Shown here: positions 8,606 through 15,916 of the stretch, one piece after another | Layout of the letters: each line of letters starts with the position of its first letter | Position numbering within the stretch: the first letter of the stretch is position 1 | Source of the DNA: Flavobacteriales bacterium | Lineage (GTDB): Bacteria > Bacteroidota > Bacteroidia > Flavobacteriales_F > PHOS-HE28 | Assembly (NCBI GenBank): GCA_016717305.1 | Contig: JADKFY010000020.1 | Span: 27,338-91,337 of the forward strand | Direction of reading: 5' to 3' | DNA: 64,000 nt | Program-made: the position numbers and the translations under genes | The notes under the pieces: model-generated | Seen by the model: only the letters and a program-made list of their open reading frames with translations | Database searches by the model: none | What the model was told of the DNA's origin: nothing

Positions 8606-10135
8606 TCAACCTGGTCTTTCTTCGATTGACAAGAAGCACGAGCCAACGTCCTGACCACTCTCTTCACCCGAGATCATACTGCTGAACAGGTCCCCGAAAT
8701 GTGTGGTGCCGGCTATGTGCGATCGACCGATACGGCTGTGTTCCGCTAGACCGTGCAATACGAACTCCGCGATTATGGTGTGGTCCTTCGCGGGCAGATC
8801 GGCCTGGTGCTTCTCCACAAATTCACGCAGACCGGTCACTTGGCCCAAGGTCTTGGCATAAGCAGCCTCCGTCGCTTCAGAAAGCAGGTCGATGGAATTC
8901 GATTCAAAATGCGCTACGATATGTGCATAGGGATCAACTGGTTGCGAAGCACCTTCCTTGTTCCGTTTGCGCTGTTTGGCAGGATCGGGGAAAAGACCTG
9001 TGAACACGTTACGCACAGCGAGACCCAACAGATGGTGCGCCACTTTTTCCGGGCCTTCCTGTTCGCCTTCGTAGACCAGTTCGATCTTTCCGGTTATAGC
9101 CGGGACCATGGCTTGCAGGTCATCTATCCGAACGGAAGTATGTGCCTCGCCATTTCGCAACGCACGCCGTTCCGCAGCACTGATCACGCATTCCAATGCA
9201 CTGATGGTAAGTCGAGCACTTACACCGCTCTTGCGGTCCACGAAATCGCTGTCGCGCGCTTCCCATGCAACGCGCTCGATCAAAAGACGGATCAGTTCCG
9301 GCACTTCCACCCGTTGGGCTTGCTCCTTCGGTGAACGCACTTCCTGTGAAGTGATCCGCATGCCGGTCTCCAAAGTGGGCGGATAGTGCGTGAGGATCTG
9401 GCTTTGTATGCGATCCTTCAACGGCGTGATGATCGCACCCCGGTTCGTGTAGTCCTCCGGGTTCGCGGTGAAGATGAATTGGATATCGAGCGGAAGACGC
9501 ACCTTGAAACCGCGGATCTGCACATCGCCTTCTTGCAGGATGTTGAAGAGCGCCACTTGGATCCGTGGTTGCAGATCCGGCAATTCGTTGATCACGAAAA
9601 TGCCACGGTGACTTCGTGGGACCAGCCCGAAGTGGATCACACGCTCGTCGCTGTAATCCAGTTTGAGGTTCGCCGCTTTGATCGGATCACTATCGCCGAT
9701 GAGGTCCGCTACGGTCACATCGGGGGTTGCCAATTTCTCGGTGTAGCGTTGGTTACGATGTAGCCAAGCGATCGGTGTTGCGTCGCCCTTTTGGGCGATC
9801 AGGTCCTTGGCAAAATGTGAGATCGGCGCCAGTGGATCATCATTGATCTCGCTGCCTTCCACGATCGGGATCCACTCATCGAGCAGTTGCACCAGTTCTC
9901 GCGCCATGCGTGTCTTCGCCTGACCACGCAAGCCGAGCAAGTTGATGCTGTGCCCCGCGAGGATCGCCCGTTCCAGTGCTGGGACCACGGTATCCTCGTA
10001 GCCGTGGATGCCTTCGAACAAAGGCTTCTTTGCTTGGATGCGGGCAACAAGGTTTGCGCGTAATTCTGCCTTTACGCTTCGGCTGGTATAGCCGGTCTTT
10101 TTCAGTTCGCCGAGGGTCGTTGGTTGCTTTGCCAT
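8606..10135 (-). CDS. MoxR-type AAA+ ATPase (magnesium-chelatase/sigma-54-activator-like)
   Basis: A 509-residue AAA+ ATPase. Walker A is GLRGQAKTRMA (about residues 68-78) and Walker B is GIFVINELPDL (about 178-188). Sensor-type FTANPEDYTNRG follows, with a long C-terminal helical region. The family starts TLGELKKTGY, which favours the ATG at 10135. A second ATG at 10183 overlaps the upstream VWA stop codon (TGATG) and is a plausible coupled start that would add 16 residues. MoxR ATPases act with VWA proteins in a chaperone-like or metal-insertion role, and the next gene upstream encodes such a protein. The substrate is not evident. Confidence 0.87.
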   Translation of the reverse strand: MAKQPTTLGELKKTGYTSRSVKAELRANLVARIQAKKPLFEGIHGYEDTVVPALERAILAGHSINLLGLRGQAKTRMARELVQLLDEWIPIVEGSEINDDPLAPISHFAKDLIAQKGDATPIAWLHRNQRYTEKLATPDVTVADLIGDSDPIKAANLKLDYSDERVIHFGLVPRSHRGIFVINELPDLQPRIQVALFNILQEGDVQIRGFKVRLPLDIQFIFTANPEDYTNRGAIITPLKDRIQSQILTHYPPTLETGMRITSQEVRSPKEQAQRVEVPELIRLLIERVAWEARDSDFVDRKSGVSARLTISALECVISAAERRALRNGEAHTSVRIDDLQAMVPAITGKIELVYEGEQEGPEKVAHHLLGLAVRNVFTGLFPDPAKQRKRNKEGASQPVDPYAHIVAHFESNSIDLLSEATEAAYAKTLGQVTGLREFVEKHQADLPAKDHTIIAEFVLHGLAEHSRIGRSHIAGTTHFGDLFSSMISGEESGQDVGSCFLSIEERPG

Positions 10136-10182
10136 GTTGGGGCGGGAATGGACCCGCGCATGCTTTGAGATAATGGGTTCCA

Positions 10183-11274
10183 TCAGGAGCTTTTCCTGCT
10201 GGTCGTATGATCGCGGAACACCATGTCCGCCAAACCTTGGAGACCGGTGTAGAATGCGCGACCTTGATTGGCTTCGGTGAATTTTTCGATGAAGCGTTGC
10301 AGGTAGGTGTCCTGCGCGATCATGAAAGTGGTGATCGGAATACCGGCCTTTCGGGCGCGTGCTGCGGCATCCAAGGTGCGCGCAACGATGAAATCGTCCA
10401 GCCCGAAGCTGTTCATGTAGTACTCTCCATCGCGTTTGATACAGCTCGGCTTACCATCGGTGATCATTACGATCCGGCGGTTCTTCAGCTTCTTCCGGCG
10501 CAACAAGTCCATGGCCAGCTCCACCCCGGCGACCGTGTTGGTGTGGAAGGGACCCACTTGCAGGTCTGGTAGGTCCTTCAAGCTCACTTGCCATGCATCA
10601 TTCCCGAACACCACGATGTCCAAGGTGTCCTTCGGGTAGCGCCGCGCGATCAATTCAGCCAAGGCCATGGCCACTTTCTTGGCCGGTGTAATGCGGTCCT
10701 CGCCGTAGAGGATCATGCTGTGGCTGATGTCGATCATGAGCACCGTGGCGCACGCGCTCTGGTGTTCGGTCTCGATCACTTCAAGATCGTCTTCGCTCAT
10801 GCGCAGCTCGTCGATGCCGCGCTGCTGGGCATTCCTGATGCTGTCGCTCATGGCCACCTGCTCGATCCGGTCACCGAACCGGTAGCTCCGGCGATCACTG
10901 GTGGGCTCGTCGCCTTGACCGGTGCGGTTCAACGCATGACCTCCTTGTTCGGTCTTCTTCAATTTACCGAAGACCTGCTCCAAAGCACGTTCCCGGATCA
11001 GCTTCTCCGCTTTGGCGGTGAGGCCCATTCCCTCACCCTTGGTGGGGTGGTCACCGATAATGCCGTGCTTGCGGAGATCGTTCTTGAAGTCCTCGATCGT
11101 ATAGTCCTCGCTGAAAAGGGCATTCTCCTTGTCCACTTCCTGCATCCAATCCAACGCCTCTTCCACATCGCCGCTCGTATGTGTGAGCAGTTCCAGGAAG
11201 AGCGGTAGCAGTTTCTCGAAGGGCGATCGATCGTCCTGCGGCGGTACGTATTTTGAAAAGCGCTGTCCGATCAT
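10183..11274 (-). CDS. VWA domain protein paired with MoxR ATPase
   Basis: A 363-residue cytoplasmic protein. Residues 1-170 are helical and charged. The von Willebrand A domain begins near 172, with the metal-ion-dependent adhesion motif DISHS at about 182-186 and later strands IVVFGNDAW and RIVMITDGKPS. There is no signal peptide or membrane segment. The gene ends one base into a possible start of the MoxR gene, so the pair is almost certainly one transcript, and the two proteins are expected to form a complex. The ATG at 11274 replaces a GTG 14 codons upstream. Confidence 0.85.
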   Translation of the reverse strand: MIGQRFSKYVPPQDDRSPFEKLLPLFLELLTHTSGDVEEALDWMQEVDKENALFSEDYTIEDFKNDLRKHGIIGDHPTKGEGMGLTAKAEKLIRERALEQVFGKLKKTEQGGHALNRTGQGDEPTSDRRSYRFGDRIEQVAMSDSIRNAQQRGIDELRMSEDDLEVIETEHQSACATVLMIDISHSMILYGEDRITPAKKVAMALAELIARRYPKDTLDIVVFGNDAWQVSLKDLPDLQVGPFHTNTVAGVELAMDLLRRKKLKNRRIVMITDGKPSCIKRDGEYYMNSFGLDDFIVARTLDAAARARKAGIPITTFMIAQDTYLQRFIEKFTEANQGRAFYTGLQGLADMVFRDHTTSRKSS

Positions 11275-11353
11275 GGGATCGGTGAAGTTAACAAGTCGAA
11301 CAGAGCTTTGGTTCACTGAACGCTACCTACTGACCTCCTGCCGGACCTACGCT

Positions 11354-12367
11354 CTATTCAACTACCACCCGGACCGTGCCTTGCTCCTGCCGGTCCGTTG
11401 TTGCATGCAACACATAGATCCCCGCCGAAAGCCTTGAGAGGTCCAGTTGCATTTGATGGATACCGGGCGCCTGGATCGAGCCGCTGATCCTACGCACAAC
11501 CCGGCCCGATGGATCCAGTAGGGTGAAGTCCACTTTCCCCTGCGCGCCGTAGGTGACCGTTGTGTTCCCATGGGCGGGTTGTGGGAACACATCCATCCCA
11601 ATGGAACGATCCAATACGGCTTCCATGCCGGTGATGTCGCTGGACAACCACTGCACGAATTGCTCCAATGATTGACCATTGGAAGTGGAGTTGATCAAGT
11701 TGTTGATCGTTTCCACCAACGGTGCCGGAATGCCGGGCTTGTAGTATTGGAAGCGCGACCCTTCGATCAGGGCACTGCCGGATACAGTGTTATCCGTGAT
11801 GTTCTCGATCAGGTGTACACGAAGTACGTTGGAGATGGTACCGAAGGGCATGACCAGGTCCCCGAATCCGTCCGCCTCCCCGACCAGATCTCCGGTGCGC
11901 GAGCCCAACACCGAACCGCCCAAGCTGTAATCTGCCACACTGAGGTCGGTCCATGTGGTGCCGAACGTACACGGCACGGCCAGTTCCAAGCTGGCATCGG
12001 AATAGCGCAGAAGTTGTTGGTCCAAGTTGTTGAAGACCCCCCAGAACAAAATTCCGGCAGGTGATGCTTCGTACGCTTTCGTTTTATTAGAGAGGGAATT
12101 GACGGTGAATACGGTAGCGCTGGGTAGAGAACCTTCCAAAAAAGAATCTACAGGATCTTGAAGGGTTACTGTCGCTACCGCTGCCGGGACCAGCTCGCTG
12201 AAATCCCAAACGGCGTTCTCACCGCCAGCACCACCTTCAATGAGGGGGGATACATTAAAGGTATACGTGGGCCCGGGTACCAGCTGCGTATTCGTTGCAT
12301 CGATCGTGGGTTGGGCCAACAGGGCGTGATGTGCTGTAACAAGGAGGAAGAGTGATGTAGTGCGCAT
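11354..12367 (-). CDS. T9SS-secreted protein, paralogue of the next gene
   Basis: A 337-residue exported protein. A signal peptide covers residues 1-19 (MRTTSLFLLVTAHHALLAQ). The body (20-255) is a beta-rich domain with a conserved segment: F-G-T-T-W-T-D, then Y-S-L, R-x-G-x-x-x-G-x-A-D-G-F-G. The C-terminal 80 residues form a type A sorting domain (MDVFPQPAHGNTTVTYG to SRLSAGIYVLHATTD, ending VRVVVE), which directs export by T9SS and surface attachment. The body is clearly homologous to the neighbouring 12490-13518 gene, so the two arose by duplication. Ligand and role are unknown. Confidence 0.82.
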   Translation of the reverse strand: MRTTSLFLLVTAHHALLAQPTIDATNTQLVPGPTYTFNVSPLIEGGAGGENAVWDFSELVPAAVATVTLQDPVDSFLEGSLPSATVFTVNSLSNKTKAYEASPAGILFWGVFNNLDQQLLRYSDASLELAVPCTFGTTWTDLSVADYSLGGSVLGSRTGDLVGEADGFGDLVMPFGTISNVLRVHLIENITDNTVSGSALIEGSRFQYYKPGIPAPLVETINNLINSTSNGQSLEQFVQWLSSDITGMEAVLDRSIGMDVFPQPAHGNTTVTYGAQGKVDFTLLDPSGRVVRRISGSIQAPGIHQMQLDLSRLSAGIYVLHATTDRQEQGTVRVVVE

Positions 12368-12447
12368 GGTCGTTCTGTCTTGTGGGCACAAAGCAAGGAT
12401 GACCATACCTGTGGCACAATAGAACCTTTGTTAGGGCCAGAAATGGA

Positions 12448-12470
12448 AAAGCCTCCCAAAAGGAGGCTTT
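12448..12470 (-). terminator. Intrinsic terminator of the 12490-13518 gene
   Basis: AAAGCCTCC (12448-12456) pairs with GGAGGCTTT (12462-12470) around a 5-base loop. Read on the minus strand, the hairpin is followed by TTTTCCATTT. It lies 20 bases beyond the stop of the T9SS gene at 12490. Confidence 0.85.
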
Positions 12471-12489
12471 CCAAAATCGTTTGATCCAG

Positions 12490-13518
12490 TTACTGCACCA
12501 CGATGCTCCGCGTGCCCAACTTGCCATCGGCTTGGGTGAGTCGCACTTGATACACACCTGCTGGCAACGCGCTCACATCAAGGACACCGTTGATGTTCCC
12601 TGCCAAGGGCTTCGACACTTGCATCACCGAACGGCCGCTGGCATCGAACAGTTCAACCGAACGCATATTCGCCACCTCGGCCCCCAACTGAAGGTCGATA
12701 CGGCCATTGGTGGGGTTCGGGTAGGGCGTGAAGACCACTTGGTCCGCACGCAGGTCTTGCATTCCGATGTTCCCTTCTCCGTAGAGCCATTCCATGGTGA
12801 AGACGATCGTGGGCGAGCCGCCACTGATCGTTACGGAATCCAATGAGGTCATCATCAAGGGGAAATTCACTCCCTCTTGGTAGTAGTAATAGGTGTCGAA
12901 GGTGCGTCGGATCGTGGCGATCGCCGAAATATCATTGGCCACTTTGCGGACCTTCACACGGAGCACCTCATCCACCTCAACTGCCGGCAATGCCAGCGAA
13001 CCATATCCATCAGCGAGTCCGTTGATCGTACCGGCACGTGTTACCGGGATGCTGCTGATCGTATAGTTGGCAGCGAAAATGTCGTTCCAAGTGGTGCCCA
13101 ATGCACACGGGTAAACGAGCTCCACGATGCCATCGGTGTAGGCCAATACGCCTTCCAATGCAGAGCGTACGCCCAACTGTTCAATACCTGTTGCATCCAC
13201 CCTATAAAAGGTCGAATCCGAGCCTCCGTCGGTGGAGATCACCGTGGTACCCGGAATGCTGTTCGAGGTGGGCGTAACGGTAGGGGCTACAAAATACTGT
13301 GCGTTGTTGCCCGTTTGGGGCACCATCCAGAACGAATAGATGCTCGATGCGCCAGGCTCGCCGGGACCATAGGTCTCCGTGGCAGCGCCGTATGTGGAAA
13401 CATCATAAGGGGTGATCACCGGAACGGGACCATTGTTGGCCAAGTTCAAGGTGGGTTGTGCGGTGGCCGAAGCCAACAGAAGGGTACTGAAGAGAGCGAT
13501 CGAGGAACGAGTTGTCAT
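12490..13518 (-). CDS. T9SS-secreted protein, paralogue of the preceding gene
   Basis: A 342-residue exported protein. A signal peptide covers residues 1-20 (IALFSTLLLASATAQ). The body shares with the 11354-12367 product the order ALGTTWND, Y-T-I, VTRAGTINGLADGYGSLALP and VLRVKVRKV. The C-terminal sorting domain starts at YPNPTNGRIDLQ (about 270) and ends LPAGVYQVRLTQADGK and IVVQ. Both genes point the same way, but a strong terminator separates them, so each probably has its own promoter. The substrate or surface role is unknown. Confidence 0.84.
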   Translation of the reverse strand: MTTRSSIALFSTLLLASATAQPTLNLANNGPVPVITPYDVSTYGAATETYGPGEPGASSIYSFWMVPQTGNNAQYFVAPTVTPTSNSIPGTTVISTDGGSDSTFYRVDATGIEQLGVRSALEGVLAYTDGIVELVYPCALGTTWNDIFAANYTISSIPVTRAGTINGLADGYGSLALPAVEVDEVLRVKVRKVANDISAIATIRRTFDTYYYYQEGVNFPLMMTSLDSVTISGGSPTIVFTMEWLYGEGNIGMQDLRADQVVFTPYPNPTNGRIDLQLGAEVANMRSVELFDASGRSVMQVSKPLAGNINGVLDVSALPAGVYQVRLTQADGKLGTRSIVVQ

Positions 13519-13706
13519 GCTTTTCTAGTTTTTGAGCGGCTGAAGGTATGACGCGACCAAGGACCGGAACGCTGCCTGAGTGAAAGAAGTGCAGAGGTGA
13601 AGAGGTGGATCCAGGGTAGAAGGCCGGGATAACAAGTGAGCGAGTTGACGGTCTCGGATCCCATTCCATTTGATCTCGTCTCTTTGTGGCCCCGAAAGCA
13701 ATTGCC

Positions 13707-14291
13707 ATGAAATTCAGTGTTAGTGAGATCACCGAGCTTATCCGCCACCGACGGACGATATATCCGAAGGACCTTACTGACCGCGAGGTGCATAAGGAGA
13801 TCGTGGAACGCATCCTTGGCAATGCCACATGGGCACCCACCCATGGCATGGTACAGCCTTGGCGGTTCACTGTGTTCAGTGGGGATGGACGGAAGGAGCT
13901 TTCTACGTTCTTGGGCGAGGAATACACGCGGATCACCGCGCCGGAAAAATTCCTTCAGCGGAAATTTGACAACGCGGTGCAACGCCCATTACAAAGCAGT
14001 GTGGTGATCGGTATTGGCATGGCGCACGATCCCGCAGGCAAGATCAGCGAACGCGACAACCAATTCGCCGTGGCCTGTGCCGTGCAGAACATGCACCTTA
14101 CCTGCACCGCATACGGACTGGGCGGTTTCTGGGCAACGGGAGGAGTGGTTACGGGAGTGGGTATGCGCAACTTCCTCGGATTGGGCGAACATGACCGATC
14201 ACTTGGCCTTTTCTTCATTGGATATCCGGCGATCGAGTGGCCAAAAGGCTACCGAAAGCCGCTGGACCAACTGGTGAAATGGGTCGGCTAG
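13707..14291 (+). CDS. Nitroreductase family FMN protein
   Basis: A 194-residue member of the nitroreductase superfamily, which uses FMN and NAD(P)H to reduce nitro or quinone compounds or to process flavins. FMN-contact features are seen at the N-terminus (LIRHRRTIYPKDL), in NATWAPTHGMVQPWRF, and near the end (GLGGFWATGGVV, LFFIGYPA-x-E-W-P). Sequence and length are closest to the YdjA-like group, judged by eye. The ATG at 13707 was preferred to an upstream non-ATG codon because residues 1-12 then match the family start. It stands alone and its substrate is not defined. Confidence 0.85.
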   Translation: MKFSVSEITELIRHRRTIYPKDLTDREVHKEIVERILGNATWAPTHGMVQPWRFTVFSGDGRKELSTFLGEEYTRITAPEKFLQRKFDNAVQRPLQSSVVIGIGMAHDPAGKISERDNQFAVACAVQNMHLTCTAYGLGGFWATGGVVTGVGMRNFLGLGEHDRSLGLFFIGYPAIEWPKGYRKPLDQLVKWVG

Positions 14292-14453
14292 ACACCAACA
14301 CGGCTATTTCAACCGGGAATGAACGGAATTGAACGGGAATAAGAAAGATCTGATCACACTACATTTCCATACTCTTGGATAACCGTCGAACTTGGCAATT
14401 CTGGAGCGTAATGGCTGAGGACTTTATCGCAAATAACACATGGCGCTGATCTC

Positions 14454-14783
14454 ATGGCCATCTTGAACATCACCAATTTCGATGATCATCCGGAAGATCC
14501 AATGTGGATGGTCTTCCGGTTCACAGAACGCAGGATCGCTGACGAATTCGTGGATGGTTTGTCGGCCGTCTCCATTCCTTTCGAGCAGGACGAGAGCGAT
14601 GAGGCACCTTTTCTCGTCGGGGTGAAGGCGCATAACAGGGAAGCTGCCGTTCGGATCAACTATGCTGTGCTGGGCAAGCACCGCTCCCCCTTTATTGCGG
14701 ATGGGCTCTTTCGCTGGAGCGTGATCGGCCTGTTCGCGATACTCTTGTTGATGGCTGTGCTGGGCATGGTCTTCGGCAAGTGA
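14454..14783 (+). CDS. Small C-terminally anchored membrane protein
   Basis: A 109-residue protein. The first 80 residues look like a small alpha/beta domain (ILNITNFDDHPEDPMWMVFR, ADEFVDGLSAVSIPFEQDE, HNREAAVRINYAVLGKHRSP). One hydrophobic helix follows (about 88-107), so the protein is probably tail-anchored with a cytoplasmic N-terminus. The fold hint is similar to DUF2007, the putative signal-transducing family, but I cannot confirm it. It has no operon partner. Confidence 0.6.
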   Translation: MAILNITNFDDHPEDPMWMVFRFTERRIADEFVDGLSAVSIPFEQDESDEAPFLVGVKAHNREAAVRINYAVLGKHRSPFIADGLFRWSVIGLFAILLLMAVLGMVFGK

Positions 14784-14864
14784 ACCACCGATGCGCGAAA
14801 TTGACACATAGTTCTGCGGCCAAGTGCGCCCGCCATGCGGCGAGCGCCGTGTCAGTGAAATTCT

Positions 14865-14979
14865 AACCGCAGATGAACACAGATGAACGCAGATGGATCC
14901 TCATACTAGGACTTGGCTGCTGGCTGGGCGCAAGCAAACTAACGATACTGTCTGCGTTTATCTGCGTCCATCTGCGGTT
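14865..14979. repeat. Intergenic inverted repeat of CGCAGATGAA units
   Basis: The left arm (14865-14893) and right arm (14951-14979) match as inverted repeats in 26 of 29 positions. Each arm is itself three near-copies of a 10-base unit, (C/A)(G/A)CAGATG(A/G)A. About 57 bases separate the arms. The element lies between the membrane-protein gene and the outer-membrane-protein gene. Confidence 0.85.
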
Positions 14980-15055
14980 CGTTCATACCAGTGCTGACCA
15001 CCGTTCATGAACTCAACCATCCATTACAACGGATCGAACACCATCTTTGGGGCAA

Positions 15056-15790
15056 ATGCGCGCTAGTACGGTGATCTTATTGGCATGCCTGATCCCCCTT
15101 TCAAGCTGGGGACAGGCCGTTGTTACCACCTTCGGGATCCAAGCCAAACCGGTGATCCCCTTCACCTATCTCGACTCGAAGGTGAACTTGGAGCGCGCCA
15201 ATGTCACGAGTTCCATTGAGTTGGACGGTGGGTATGCCTTCGGTATGTGCGTGCGTGTGGCACTCACCAAGACCATTGCGCTGGAAACCGGACTGGGCCA
15301 GATCCAGCGGCGCTATTCCTTCACCCTGAACAACGATACGGCCAACTATTCCGAGACCGCCAAAGTGCGCTACATCGGTTATGAGCTGCCGATCACGGCG
15401 CTCATCTTCATTCGCTTGGGCGAGCGGGCCTTCATGAACGCGGCCTTGGGCTTTTCCGCTGACTTCTACCCCAGCGATGCACAGCGCGATGTGGAGCGCG
15501 GGCGGATCTACATGTTCCGCAACCGCTGGGCGCAACTTGGCGTGATCGGCAACTTGGGTGTCGAATACAGGACCCCGAAGAGCGGAACGTTCTATTTGGG
15601 CGCCACTTTCCACCGACCTTTCAATGCGCTCTCCACGGTGGATGTTACCTACTACGGGCGCAACTTCTTCCCCTACCCTGTGCGCGGTTCGTTGAGCGGG
15701 GCCTACCTCACCGCCGACCTGCGGTACTACTTCCACGAGGACCCGGCGAAACGGATACGGAAGAAGACGAAGAAGAAAAAGAAGGAGTGA
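15056..15790 (+). CDS. Outer-membrane beta-barrel protein with polylysine tail
   Basis: A 244-residue predicted outer-membrane protein. A signal peptide covers about 1-20 (STVILLACLIPLSSWGQ). The rest alternates polar and aromatic residues in 8-12 residue strands (GYAFGMCVRVALTKTIALET, YIGYELPITALIFIRL, GVIGNLGVEYRTPKSGTFYL), typical of a small porin-like barrel. The C-terminal end after YLTADLRYYFHEDP is a charged run, RIRKKTKKKKKE, which is unusual because such barrels normally end in an aromatic residue. The ATG at 15056 was chosen. Function is unknown. Confidence 0.75.
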   Translation: MRASTVILLACLIPLSSWGQAVVTTFGIQAKPVIPFTYLDSKVNLERANVTSSIELDGGYAFGMCVRVALTKTIALETGLGQIQRRYSFTLNNDTANYSETAKVRYIGYELPITALIFIRLGERAFMNAALGFSADFYPSDAQRDVERGRIYMFRNRWAQLGVIGNLGVEYRTPKSGTFYLGATFHRPFNALSTVDVTYYGRNFFPYPVRGSLSGAYLTADLRYYFHEDPAKRIRKKTKKKKKE

Positions 15791-15799
15791 GCGTTGGTG

Positions 15800-15869
15800 G
15801 CACACGGAGACACGGAGCGATGCGGCCAACGGTCCTATGCATTTTCCGTGGCTCTGTGGCTCCGTGTGC
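15800..15869. repeat. Intergenic inverted repeat related to CACGGAGACACGGAG
   Basis: GCACACGGAGACACGGAG at 15800-15817 matches the reverse complement of 15852-15869 at 16 of 18 positions, around a 34-base spacer. It ends about 50 bases before the start of the large T9SS gene and probably forms a hairpin in its leader. Confidence 0.8.
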
Positions 15870-15916
15870 GCTTCACGTACATTCGTCCCTTACCGATCAA
15901 CGCTCATCCTTCAACC

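Noticed and set aside
15794..15916. Start of the large T9SS gene at 15794
   Set aside because: This stretch is the CACGGAG repeat read in frame; a clean signal peptide starts at 15917.
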